Assembly (NCBI GenBank): GCA_029216955.1
Contig: JANAVB010004119.1
Span: forward strand, 1-64,000
DNA length: 64,000 bases
Origin: Iris pallida
Taxonomy: Eukaryota; Streptophyta; Magnoliopsida; Asparagales; Iridaceae
Reading direction: 5' to 3'
In this document: piece after piece, positions 10,114 through 22,083 of the stretch
Layout: every line of letters begins with the position of its first letter
Numbering within the stretch: position 1 is the first letter of the stretch
The notes under the pieces: generated by a model
Told to the model about the DNA's origin: nothing
Databases searched by the model: none
Seen by the model: the letters and a program-made list of their open reading frames with translations, nothing else
Program-made: the position numbers and the translations under genes

Positions 10114-11099
10114 CGCGTCTGGCGGAACCGCTCGATATAATTTCTTGTTAGCTCCTTTTCTCCCTGAACAACGTCCATGAGAGTGGACATTGTTACGTCT
10201 TGTCCTACTTCATAGAACCTCTCCAGGAATATGCGTTTGAAGCCGGTGAAGGAGTGGATGCAATTGTCCGGCAAGTTGCGGTACCAGTCGAAGGCGACCC
10301 CTTCCAAGGCTCCGATGAACAGCCGCGTAAGGATGGCATCGTCATGGGGCAGATGGTCGATTGTGACTTCGAAGTAGGTGATGTACCTGCTTGCAGATGT
10401 CTTCCCATCATATGGATTGATGTGGAATGGTTTATACTTTGGTGGGAAGGGAACATCTCTCCTCGCGGCAGGATACGGTTGTCGTACCCTGAGGTCCTGG
10501 CAAGTTTCTCAGGCTTGAAACATGGCTCGGAGCTCTTGGACCGCTCTTCTTGCTTTTCTGGCCTCATCTGCAACGGTAGGGGCCGATGTTTCAGGAGGAT
10601 TATCACCCGGGTCTGGTGCAGCTGAGTTTGAGTCCGCATTGACCGCGGGACCCAAGCTTGTTTGGCCAGGCATCCTCCCTTGCAGAGTGGGAATGGCCGC
10701 CTTGATCTCGACCACAGACTTGACCAAAGCATGCAGTATGGCCTCCATAGTGTCGATGCGTTGGCTATCACTGGGACCCTCTCGGTTGCTATCCATCATG
10801 AATACCGTCCTTATATGATGACAGGTGGAAGGGACGGTAGAGGACGTGCCCTCTGAGTCGTACCCTCGCATGGAGAAGTCGACAGGGTATGTGGGAATAT
10901 TTTTTTCTGATTCAGACTCAGAAAGGGTGGTACCCCCAGCTTCAGAGCTTGCCTCGTCTTGAGAGTTGTGGACGTCCTCGGGGACATCGGGATTTGCTGC
11001 GTCCGGATTATCCTTTTGGAACACTGGATTATCGTGGATATTTAGAGGAGTGCTACCCCCGGCTCTAGTGTCTCCAAGTGTGGATGACGAATCCCCAAG
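10110..11099 (-). pseudogene. Tat 1 gag, central capsid part
   Basis: Capsid precursor. The frame from 11,099 down shows an acidic Ser-rich region, then RIDTMEAILHALVKSVVEIK, a TGA at 10,509-10,511 (probably from CGA), and in the same frame the retrotransposon gag core: RDVPFPPKYKPFHINPYDGK, AILTRLFIGALEGVAFDWYR, TSFTGFKRIFLERFYEVGQ-like and KELTRNYIERFRQ. At about 10,117 a 1-nt change moves the rest to the frame of the next feature. The upstream end is cut at 11,099 by the 18.1-kb insertion; counting the CCAAG duplication once keeps the frame with the gag N-terminus at 29,201-30,532. Confidence 0.87.
11095..11099. repeat. Target-site duplication CCAAG (left copy)
   Basis: CCAAG precedes the TGTAAC end of the array and is repeated at 29,196-29,200 after its TTTTACA end. 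Five base pairs is the usual LTR retrotransposon duplication. The target is the gag of Tat 1. Confidence 0.9.
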
Positions 11100-13281
11100 T
11101 GTAACGCCCCAGTCCCAAAATACGTAGGACTAGGAACGTAGACATACCAGCCGTATAATAAATATACGTAAGCTGTAAAATACAGAAGAACCATAACTAA
11201 TCTCATCCACACAAAATAAAAGAATAAAAGATATCATATAATCAACTATGAAATTGTCATTTGGTACATGTAGTTGGGCGGAGACAAATCCACTACCAAC
11301 TATGGAAGAAATATATAACAAAAGAAAGATTTTGGCGAGCGAAGCGAAGACGATCCAAGCGCAATCATCCTCGAAGAAATGGAGATGGTCACGGCTAAAG
11401 CTAGAGCACCTGCGAAAGACAAGAGCACACACCTGGCGAGATAACCAGGTCCTCAGAGGGACGTAACAAGACACATAATATCATGCCATATAAACTGAAC
11501 AAATATTGTTCAAATAAATAAGTCAATTAAATTATAAGATGGTCCAACACACACCTATTGAACGAGCGTACCATCCCTCCAACCAAACAAGGACAGAAGA
11601 TGGTAAACTAATTCACGGTGACGTATATTTCCATACTATGAATCCAATATGGTATCCGGACCCCAACAAGGTTCAATACCTTCTCATCGAAGTAGTAAGT
11701 CACACCTACAACCAAACAAGGACAAGATGTGACAAACTAATCTGCGACAAGTTATTGTTCCAAGCCACGGTCAGATACAAGTACTCAAACCAAAAGTACT
11801 CGTACCTAATGGATAAAGGTGCCTAACCGTTCTAAGTGAAATGTAGTTAAGAACAATCCTTCCTACGCTTGGGCCCTGGCTGAATAGGATCGGCATAATC
11901 CCCCTTGGGCACCAGAGGCCCCATCAGTAAGAGCATGACGTTCCGCAGAATCGTCAATGGCCATCAGTAATCATGGGTCATCAATCCCGTATCTCCAGCG
12001 GAGAGTCCGGGTCACAAGGGAAGTGCATCGAAGCCCATACGCTAAAGAATTGTCCTCCCCGTCCAATGCCTACTATGTTGTATCCACAACAATAACCTCT
12101 ATAACCGCTAAGTCAAACTAGCATGCAACCTCTATTAGCGGTTATTCCTATCGCACAGCTTGTACATACTGGTGGCCAGCCAATCACGCACTTCCGTGTT
12201 CTACATGCGACACACAACTTCGTGGTACAATGTGTCAAGGCCATGAATGCAACACACAAAGGTGGTCCCTTAAATCTAGGTTTAATATGTAAGAAAAATA
12301 ATACATAGCAGAAAATATAAATGAACAGTAAGTCCTAACAAGTTATGCTATGTATCACAGTTTATTTTGCATAAAGAAAATAAGTAATGCATGAAATATG
12401 AGCTAAAATAAATAAACAGCAAATGGCAAGATGTCTTGCCTGGAAGGTCGTCTGGTGTGTTGCAATGATCAAGGTGGCACGAACTGCGACTTCGGTACAA
12501 CAACTATGCAAAGGAGCCTCTGTTGACGACACAGAGTATTCCATCGGTCCAGAATGGTCAACTTTAGTTAGGTTTGACATAATGAAGTACAGAATTGGAG
12601 AGAAAATAGGAATGTCGGGATTAGTCATGATGGGTGATGATAACAAAGAGGAAATTTCGTGTAAGAAAATATATATTAGAAATATTTATAAGGTTTGAAA
12701 CCATTATTTTATTAGTCAAAATAAATTAAAGATAAGTATTTATAGAAACCAAAATTTAGAAATCTTGTTATGAAATATTTATATATAGAAATCCATAACA
12801 TCATAACTTAAAACTAGGTCCCACTAGTTAGAACATACTTATAGATTTATATAATATAATAAAAAAATAAAAAACAATTATGTATAAATCTCTTATTTCA
12901 TATGTAAGCCCAAAATCCAGACAACCCAAAAATTACATAGTAAATAAGCCTAACATATCAATCAACTAAATATATATATAGTTTAAAAATATAGGACAAG
13001 GTCCAAGGCCGAAAAATATATATAATAGGTTAACCCAAAATATTTAGCCCAAAGTTTTATAATACATATTTACTCATTAAAAAGAAATATATATATTTAT
13101 ACTTAAGGCCAAGAATAAATGATTATTAAAATTAAGGAAGTTAAAAATTTGGCCAACTATATCTAAGCCCAACATAAGCTAAAATATATATGGCCCTACT
13201 AAGAAATAATATTTATAAAAATTCCTAAAATAATAGTACTATTTCAAATAATACTGTCAACAAAACAATAAAATAATACTC

Positions 13282-13282
<1 letters not shown>

Positions 13283-13355
<73 letters not shown>
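13283..13355. repeat. (AAT)n microsatellite
   Basis: About 24 uninterrupted AAT units in LTR copy 1. The same place in copies 2 and 3 holds longer, interrupted tracts. Confidence 0.95.
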
Positions 13356-14077
13356 CAAACAACACAAAATATATGAAGGAAAGAAAAACATAAATAAATA
13401 AATAAATTTTATACTGTTGTTGTTCTCCTCATTTTGGAGAGAGAAGAACCAAAACACAAAGAAGAAGAAGAAGAATCAGAAGAAGGGAAAGAAGAGAAAG
13501 GGAGCGGGCGGAGGAGATGATCGAGAGCGGTGGAGAGGAAGGCGGAAGGGGCCGGCGGATCTCGGCCGGGCGGCAGAGGGGTTTGGGGGAAGTCAGCGTC
13601 GGGCGGTCGGCGTCGGCGCACGCCGACGGAGAAGGGGGTCGGGATGAACAGCTGGGCTGCGCGGCACGGCGGCTACGGGCAGAGGGTGCGACACCGTTCT
13701 CGGCTGCAAGGGGCGGAGAGGATCGGAAAGGGGTGGAGTCCGAGCACTGCCTCGAATGGCGGGTTTGTTACCGCCGACTCCGGCGGGTGGCGGGTGGTGC
13801 TCGGTTGGAGGGGACGTGGGGGTTCTCGGTGGAGGCGCGACCGGCGGAGAGGTGAACGGGTCCTCGGACGAGGCTGAGGGAATCCGATTGGGGACTGTAC
13901 GGCACGGACGCGGACGGGCTTGCGCCGGCGGTGGCGGCTTTGGGTAAGGGTTTTCCTCCTTCTTCTATCTCTTGTGATGGGGATGGTGCTATTGGTTGTT
14001 TGGGGTTGCCGGGTTCGGCGATGGTGGTGGTAATGGCGACGGTGGTGGGTTCTCTTTTGGTGGTTGTCGTTTGTAGG

Positions 14078-17000
14078 TGTAACTCCCTAAATACACTTTC
14101 TAGATTTCCTGAATTTTTTTATATTTTCTTTTACTTAGAAAGATATCATTTTCTATAAATTGTGTTGAATAAATAAATTTGATTTTATATTAAAACAATT
14201 AATTCCATTTGTTAACCTGATTATTGGTTAGTGTGATTTATTGTAATTTTGATGAATATAAGTGGGTTTGATATTTTAGCATTGATTATTATCCTTGTAT
14301 GGATAATTGATTTTAATTTCCTATTCAAATCTTATAATTTTGTTAACAAAATATGATTTTAAGTAATAAATACGATTTTAATAAATTATTGATTAATTAT
14401 AGATTTTTTTTAATTGTTAATTAAATCTGTTGGATATTGATTTTCAAAAAATCTGTGGAGGGAATGTTTATTTTCAAAATTTCATTTTTAACTGTTTTGA
14501 ATTTTTGGTTTTGAAATTCTGTTTGTTTGATTTTAAAAAAAAAAATCTGTTACACAGGTTATACTAATGCCATTAGATCTATATCTAATTACTGCTACTG
14601 CCATCACACAATTACACCCAGATCTACATTAATTTACAGTTGTGCCACTACTACTCACACACACCCACTAAATTATTTTATTATAAATATTCTGACAAGC
14701 ACAGGAAGCAGTCCACATCATTACACGTTTTCCCACACCACTCTCTCTCTCTACACTGTTCACTCTCTCCGCTGTGGCCTCTCTCTGGAGGACCACCGCA
14801 AGTTTGCCGGCCGTCCACCGCTGTCCACCGAAGATATCGCCGGAGTTCGTAGTCTCCTCGTCTCCACCATGGGAGCCACTGCGACAGCAGGCACCGCCGG
14901 ATCTGCTCCACCACAGGCCGACACACCGGAGTCCACGACGCCATGCGCCTCGTCGAGTTGGGGGAAACCCACCACGCCACCGGAGATGGCCGAGCACCGC
15001 CGCTGTCAGATCCTCCGCGTCTCCTCGATCCCCGTGCCGTCTCTTAGGGAGACGCGCTGCCTTTCGAGCTCCACACAGCCACGTGGCGCCGAGCCCCGAC
15101 CGAGGACTTCTCAATCCAGAACCGCCGCCGCAGATCGGAGAGCTCGTCGTCGCTGTCATTCCTCCATGACTCTCCGGAGGAGCATCACCCATCGTCGTCC
15201 CCACCGAGCCTCAAACCGTTGCTTCCTCGCTCGCCGTTGAGGCCACGCCGTCCAGTCGAGTGTCACCGATCTCAGGTGACTCTTCGCCTCGATCTCTCGA
15301 CCTCCCTTCTTCTTCTTGTTTTCTCGTTCTCCTCGGTTTAGAGTTGGTGATTTGGGGGAAGATGAACCTAGGGTTAGGGTTTGTTTTTGATTTGGGAAGT
15401 TGTGATGGATAGGAAGAGTAGTTAATGTTGAGGTTTTCGGTTCTTGAGTAGGGATGAAGGAATGGTTCTTCCATCCGTTAGGAATAGAAAAGCTAAGAAA
15501 AAGAAGAAGGTTGAAGAAGAGTGTGGTTGGGAAGAGTGAAGAGAGTGAGATTGAATAGAATAGATTAATAATGTATGGGAGAGGAAATAATAAAGTGGGT
15601 GGAAGGAAATGTTTTATTCGGCTGTGGAAATTGTGTGTATGAGAGTATGTCTCTCATTACTTGTATTAATGCTCTGGCAGCAGTGGGTTCTCGGGACATG
15701 GGGGATTAATTATGCAGCATGCCAATTTCCTTTGGTTTTAGAGTTTTGTGTGGAAGAAGAGGTGTAGGCCGGTTAAAGTAAAGTGCTAAGCATTAATGGA
15801 GGAAAGGACTGTGATGTGAGCGAATAGGCTAGAAATAGGATGGTGGTGACTTTTCAAAAGAATTGGAAGGGTCAACTATGACCTTTCAAAAATTCGAAAG
15901 GTTGAGCCCTAGCTTTAAACCTAACTATTTGTTTGGACTTAAACTAGAATTCTTTGCTGGACTGAACCCAAAGTCCGGGTAGTGGTACCATGACCATCTG
16001 TTGAATGTGTATAAATAGTAGATTTACTTAAAGATTTTAAGGTCTTTGTTACATAATTGTTAGTTATATTTTAGGCTGCCTAGTAAAGATTTGAATTGGT
16101 TTGACCTATAACTACCATTATTAATATTTTATGGATATTAAAGGTTTTCATAATTTTACTACCATTATTACTATTAATATTTTGTATTTTTTTTATAGCA
16201 ACTATTATAGTAAAGTTTTACTAAGATATACATATATTACCTTGTTATGGAAATTGTTTTCCTAATATTTAGATAAAATTTTAAATATCAAGTTTTGCAA
16301 ATATTTTAGTATTGTACTAAAGAATAGTTTAAGATGTTTCACTTACATTTTTATTGATAGTTGTTATTACTACACAATATTTTGCTAGCAAAAAGGTTCT
16401 AGTATTTTATAAGAATGATTTCTCTATCAGATATAGCATAAAGCATTATTTTGATTAGGTTACGTTATATATTTTCAAAAAATTGTTAGCTAGTTTTGCC
16501 TATATTAGAAATAGTTAATTAAATAGTCATTATTTCAACCTTGATAAATTATACAAATATAACAGGTGATTCATTACAACCATGCAGTGCTATTATTGTG
16601 CAACCAAACCGAGGCAAGTACATTCTATGGTTTTGATCAGTGCATTTTTCTGTTCTTTATTGCTGACACACTGCGACACGTTCATGATCTTATCTGTCTT
16701 GTTCTTTCATGATCTTACTTGTATCTTGGGGTGGGGAAATACTCTAGATATGTGACCAAACCCGGATACTTATTCATGATCTTTAGCTTAGGCCTCGCAC
16801 AGTGCACGCGGGTCCTAAGTCGTACCTACATGATCTTTCAGGATCTTTCATGTTCTTTCATGGTCTTACCCAAGTCGGTCACATATCATAGAAGTATTTC
16901 AAATTTATAACACACATGTTCAGGATTTTGTTCTTACATTAGTTTCCTATGATCCTGATCTCGATTTTAGTTATAGTCATGATCTTTCATGTATCTTATA

Positions 17001-17500
17001 GTCATGATCGTTCATGTATCTTTATAGTCATGATCTTCATGTATCTTTACACACCTTGCTCTTTTCTTGTTCTTTCAGCATTACCTTCCATATCATGATG
17101 TTATTGTTCATTACCTAGAACTGTACTTTGCTCCGCTCCTGAATAGGATATGTTACAGGTATGCTTGCAGGACATTGTTCTACTTTATGGGTCAGAGCCC
17201 AGGATTAGCTGAGCAGGATGAGGCTTAGCTTGAGGTTTCAGGTTTAGACTGTTAGCTTACTCTTAGATATTGTCTTTAGAATTCATGTACATTTCATTCT
17301 TGATGACTCGTACATTATGATATCTAGATTTGTGAATTATGGTGATCATTCTGGGATACGTTTTTAGATGCTGTGATTCTATATTTTCATGATTATCTGG
17401 TTAGTTTTCCCTAGCTTGGTACAGCTTACTTCGTCGTGTCTAACGACGAAGGCTGGGCGTGTCCGACTCGTGTCCGATTATTCGGGAGCGGGTCGTGACA
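14078..17500 (+). mobile_element. Nested solo LTR
   Basis: Starts TGTAACTCCCTAAATACAC and ends GCGGGTCGTGACA, flanked by GTAGG at 14,073-14,077 and 17,501-17,505; LTR copies 2 and 3 have a single uninterrupted GTAGG here. No internal duplication, primer site or pol is seen, so it is a solo LTR of 3,423 bp. Its right end, reverse complemented, resembles the ends at 59,280 and 63,045 (TGTCATGACCCGC type), which puts its own transcription on the plus strand. It holds a TATA-like ATTATAAATATT near 14,680, a G+C-rich leader-like part (14,770-15,300), long AT-rich DNA, and about three 24-bp repeats of the TCATGATCTTTCATGTATC type at 16,975-17,050. The 237-codon frame at 14,527-15,240 looks like composition, not a gene. 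Confidence 0.85.
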
Positions 17501-17977
17501 GTAGGGGTTTGATGAGAGGGAGGTGACTGTCTATGGTGGTGGCAGTGGTGGTGGGTGATGGTCGACGGGGCAGGGCGGAGATGGGCTGGAGTGGTGGTGG
17601 CGATGATGATGATAGTAGTCGGCACGGTTGAGGTCAGTGGGCGAGGGAACGCGAAAGAGGCAGCAGTTGGAGTCGGGGACACTACGGTCTTCGTCGATCA
17701 GGAGGATAGGGGATAGAGGCTGAGGGTGGCGCTACTGGCAAGAGACGGTGTCCATGCTAGATTAGGATTATGATTAGGATTAAGATTAGGATTAGGGTTA
17801 GAGGATTGGGTTGCTGTGTCGAAATCGTGTCCGACATGTGGACACGAAGAAGGTGAAATGTACATGTAAATAAAATAGTAAAAAGGGAAAAATAGGGGTA
17901 CGGACACGATGCACGGGATTTTATGGTAAAATTTGTGGAAGAATTTGTGGATGATAAAAGTTATGGAGGAGTACCTG

Positions 17978-17987
17978 CGTATTTATA
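17978..17987 (-). promoter_or_regulatory. TATA box, LTR copy 1
   Basis: Minus strand TATAAATACG. Equivalent boxes lie at 23,256-23,265 and 28,529-28,538, each about 60-70 nt upstream of a minus-strand proline-rich open frame. Confidence 0.55.
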
Positions 17988-18644
17988 GGATGTGAAAATT
18001 CCCAATTGGATGTGGACTAGGATTATTTAAAACCCAATTAGATAATTCAAGTATTAATTTAAAATCAATCAAATCCAATACAAATCCAAATCCAATTAAA
18101 TCTAATTAAATTCTTTTAGTTTAAAATCAAATCAATTTCAAATATAGATATTAGTTTACTATTTAAATGTATCCATAGAATCGAATCAAAATTTAAATTG
18201 TCACAAATATTTCGAAAATATGTTTTCCAAAAATGCTAATAATAATAATTTCAAAAATTACACTATTTATTTAAAAATAAGGTAATAAATATTTATGATA
18301 TATGTATGCACAAATAATATTTACATAAATATATTTTTCTAGTATACAATAAAAATATTATTTATTATTAGTAGTTGAAGGGCCTTTAAAATGAAAATAA
18401 CAACTTAGCAATTCTTGTATGATAGCAAAGTATTTATTATATATATTATTTTAAACAATAAAAATTAAAATTAAAATATTTTTCTAAAAATATGTACGCT
18501 CGTCCATATTCGTACTCGATTAGCAATTACAAAATACGTCGTTTGCGCACAACGTACAATACAACTACACGGCATACAATACAAAAACTTTTAAATCAGT
18601 ACCAAAATCGATAAAAAATATAGTAGAAATTTAGGGGTTTTACA

Positions 18645-19786
18645 TCCTACCCAACTTAAAAGAATTTCGTCCTCGAAATTAAGAATTCGTAGGGGGGGTG
18701 AGAAGACACAAGCGGGTATCGATGGAAAACAATCGATAACAAATCATGCCGTAAAAAATCACGATCTAGATCAGAGAAAAATAATATGGTATGGTCACGG
18801 GTAATGAATGAGGGTCACGATTAAGAGAACGAAATAGATTCACTTAAATTAAGCGATTAGAGGGTCTTGATAGGGCCGAGTAGTTTGGGATAAAGATATA
18901 GCAACATCGAGTGAGAATGGTCATAGCCGATGGGAAGGTTAGAGGAAGTTCTAGTATGACGCTTTCGTCCTCCTAAAATAGGTGAGGGCGAAGCAATATA
19001 GAGTTCGAAGGAGGCGTTATCGAATACGAATACGTGATTCAAGGACGACCAAAAAAATTTCAATAGGAGTTGCCAAGGCAGTCGCGGATGGGACTCTAGA
19101 GGACAAGTTTAGCTATGTCCCCATCCACGTAGAACGATAAATAAAAGCGAACCAAAGTGCACTTGGTTGATCAGACCATCATGCACCGATTCTGATAGAC
19201 AATATGTTAGTGGGGTACCTCCATTAACATATATGTCACGAACAAGCTTGGTAAAAGGCTAAGCTTGCAAAAACTAGGCTACATTAGCATCATTAGTCTA
19301 GATAGTAAAAATATAGGCACGATAATAGATGAATAAAAACAAATATGAATAGTCTAAGAGTCATAAGGATCTATGTCTTGTTTATTCCTATACCATCATT
19401 CTACGGTTTTATTGACCAAGGCTTGGTTGACCAAATGGGTTAAATTTCTCTAGTCTCTATGGCCTAGATAATACTATTTGTATTCCCTTAATGGTCAAGG
19501 GTGTGTCAGGTCGTGGGGTATTCTACCCAACTTAAAGAATTAAGCTAAGGGTGTTTGTGACATCTATCTAGGAGGGTCAATCTCTAGCAAGCATGAAGGG
19601 AAGGTAAGAATAATGATAGAAGGAATCAAGCAAGATGCAATCGAAGAGTCGGTCGAATATGGAATCGAAGAAAGAGGTCCCGTATGTGGATGAGATCCTA
19701 GACTTCTAATCCTATTCGCAGGTTTGTTTGGTACGATAAAGTAACCAAATAATTTATCTTGACCTGCATGGGCCACCACAAAAATA
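18645..19786 (-). other. Internal region 1 of the array (non-coding)
   Basis: 1,142 bp between LTR copies 1 and 2. Next to LTR 1 the minus strand reads AATTTCGAGGACGAAATTC ... AAGTTGGGTAGGA, a purine-rich tract of the kind found just before the 3' LTR in plant chromoviruses; the TTTCGAGGACGAAA part may be a relic of the end of pol. Next to LTR 2 is the primer-binding site. No frame over 70 codons looks like protein. Confidence 0.8.
19761..19778 (-). promoter_or_regulatory. Primer-binding site, tRNA-Ile(AAU) type
   Basis: Plus strand GACCTGCATGGGCCACCA equals the 3' end of plant tRNA-Ile(AAU) including CCA, as I recall that tRNA; the minus strand is therefore its complement and can bind it. 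It lies 8 nt from the LTR end at 19,787. First-strand synthesis would run toward the LTR, which sets the element on the minus strand. Confidence 0.75.
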
Positions 19787-21976
19787 TGTAACGCCCCAGT
19801 CACAAAATACGTAGGACTAGGAATGTAGACATGCCAGCCGTATAATAAGTATACGTAAGCTGTAAAATACAGTAGAACCATAACTAATCTCATCCACACA
19901 AAATAAAAGAATAAAAGATATCATATAATCAACTATAAAATTGTCATTTGGTACATGTAGTTGGGCGGAGACAAATCTACTACCAACTATGAGAAGAAAT
20001 ATATAACAAAAGAAAGATTTTGGCGAACGAAGCGAAGACGATACAAGCGCGATCATCCTCGAAGAAATGGAGATGGTCACAGCTAAAGCTAGAGCACCTG
20101 CGAAAGACAAGAGCACACACCTGGCGAGATAACCAGGTCCTCAGAGGGACGTAACAAGACACATAATATCATGCCATATAAATTGAACAAATATTGCTTA
20201 AATAAATAAGTCAATTGAATTATAACATGGTCCAACACACACCTATTGAACGAGCGTACCATCCCCCCAACCAAACAAGGACATGAGATGGTAAACTAAT
20301 TCACGGTGACGTATCTTTCCATGCTATGAATCTAATATGGTATCTGAACCCCAACAAGGTTCAATACCTTCTCATCGAGTAGTAAGTCACACCTACAACC
20401 AAACAAGGACAAGATGTGACAAACTAATCCGCGACAAGTTATTGTTCCAAGCCACGGTCAGATACAAGTACTCAAACCAAAAGTACTCGTACCTAACGGA
20501 TAAAGGGGCCTAACCGTTCTAAGTGAAATGTAGTTAAGAACAATCCTTCCTACGCATGGGCCATGGCTGAATAGGAACGGCATAGTCCCCCTTGGGCACC
20601 AGAGGCCCCATCAGTAAGAGCATGACGTTCCGCAGAATCGTCAGTGGCCGTCAGTAATCATGGGTCATCAACCCCTTATCTCCAGCGGAGAGTCCGGGTC
20701 ACAAGGAAAGTGCATCGAAGCCCATACGCTAAGGAATTGTCCTCCCCGTCCAATGCCTACTATGTTGTATCCACAACAATAACCTCTATAACCGCTAAGT
20801 CAAACTAGCATGCAACCTCTATTAGCGGTTATTCCTATCGCACAGCTTGTACATACTAGTGGCCAGCCAATCACGCACTTCCGTATTCTACATGCGACAC
20901 ACAAATTTGTGGTACAATGTGTCAAGGCCATGAATGCAACACACAAAGGTGGTCCCTTAAATCTAGGTTTAATGTATAAGAAAAATAATACATAGTAGGA
21001 AATATAAATGAACAGTAAGTTCTAACAGGTTATGCCATGTATGACAGTTTATTTTGAATAAAGAAAATAAGTAATACATAAAATATGAGCTAAAATCAAT
21101 AAACAGCAAATGGCAAGGTATCTTGCCTAGTAGGTCGCTTGGTGTGTTGCGATGATCAAGGTAGCACGAACTACACTTCGGTACAACAACTATGCAAAGG
21201 AGCCTCTGTTGACGACACGGAGTATTCCATCGGTCCAGAATGGTCAACTTTAGTTAGGTTTGACATAATGAAGTACAGAATTGGAGAGGAAATAGGAATG
21301 TCGGGATTAGTCATGATGGGTGATGATAACAAAGAGGAAATTTCGTGTAAGAAAATATATATTAGAAATATTTATAAGGTTTGAAACCATTATTTTGTTA
21401 GTCAAATAAATTAAAGATAAGTATTTGTAGAAACCAAAATTTAGAAATCTTATTATGAAATATTTATATACAGAAATCCATAACATCATAACTTAAAACT
21501 AGGTCCCACTAGTTAGAACATACTTATAGATTTATATAATATAATAAAAAAATAAAAAACAATTATGTATAAATCTCTTATTTCATATGTAAGCCCAAAA
21601 TCCACACAACCCAAAAATTACATAGTAAATAAGCCTAACATATCAATCAACTAAATATATATATATATAGTTTAAAAATATAGGACAAGGTCCAAGGCCC
21701 AAAAATATATATAATAGGTTAACCCAAAATATTTAGCCCAAAGTTTTATAATACATATTTACTCATTAAAAAGAAATATATATATTTATACTTAAGGCCA
21801 AGAATAAATGATTATTAAAATTAAGGAAGTTAGAAATTTGGCCAACTATATCTAAGCCCAACATAAGCTAAAATATATATGGCCCTACTAAGAGATAATA
21901 TTTATAAAAATTCCTAAAATAATAGTACTATTTAAAATAATACTATCAACAAAACAATAAAAATAATAATACTTTT

Positions 21977-21994
21977 AATAATAATAATAATAAC

Positions 21995-22071
<77 letters not shown>

Positions 22072-22083
22072 TAATGTTAATAA
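21977..22083. repeat. (AAT)n microsatellite
   Basis: About 35 AAT units with one AAC near the left end and ATG/GTT interruptions at the right end, in LTR copy 2. Confidence 0.95.

Larger units (their letters stand above)
1..11099 (-). mobile_element. Tat-lineage Ty3/gypsy retrotransposon 1, 3' portion
   Basis: This is the distal part of a large minus-strand LTR retrotransposon. Reading the minus strand from 11,099 downward one meets gag, an aspartic protease, reverse transcriptase, RNase H, a second RNase H and integrase (ending at 3,796), then a structured UTR, then an antisense extra ORF on the plus strand (1-2,435). The order RT-RH-RH-IN, the long UTR with tandem repeats and the extra ORF fit the plant Tat clade. 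The 3' LTR lies beyond the left edge. The element is split by an 18.1-kb insertion; its 5' part resumes at 29,196. Confidence 0.88.
11100..18644 (-). repeat. LTR copy 1 of the array (carries a nested solo LTR)
   Basis: TGTAACGCCCCAGTCCC to GGGGTTTTACA. Without the nested insertion and its extra GTAGG it measures about 4,117 bp, matching copies 2 (4,136) and 3 (4,131). It contains an (AAT)n tract, a G+C-rich exon-like stretch (13,430-14,070 continued at 17,506-17,760), an AT-rich U3-like part (17,990-18,640) and a minus-strand TATA box at 17,978-17,987. No protein gene is supported. Confidence 0.88.

Noticed and set aside
13430..14070. G+C-rich exon-like stretch in LTR copy 1 (and at 22.2-22.8 and 27.4-28.0 kb)
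   Set aside because: Several frames on both strands are open at once and no domain is visible; high G+C explains the frames.
14527..15240. 237-codon frame in the solo LTR
   Set aside because: Ser/Thr/Arg/His-rich, overlapping open frames on both strands, no start context or domain; likely LTR leader.
17757..17812. Telomere-like TTAGGATTAGGGTTAG stretch (also at 23,046 and 28,316)
   Set aside because: Degenerate, short and at the same place in all three LTR copies, so it is LTR sequence and not an interstitial telomere.
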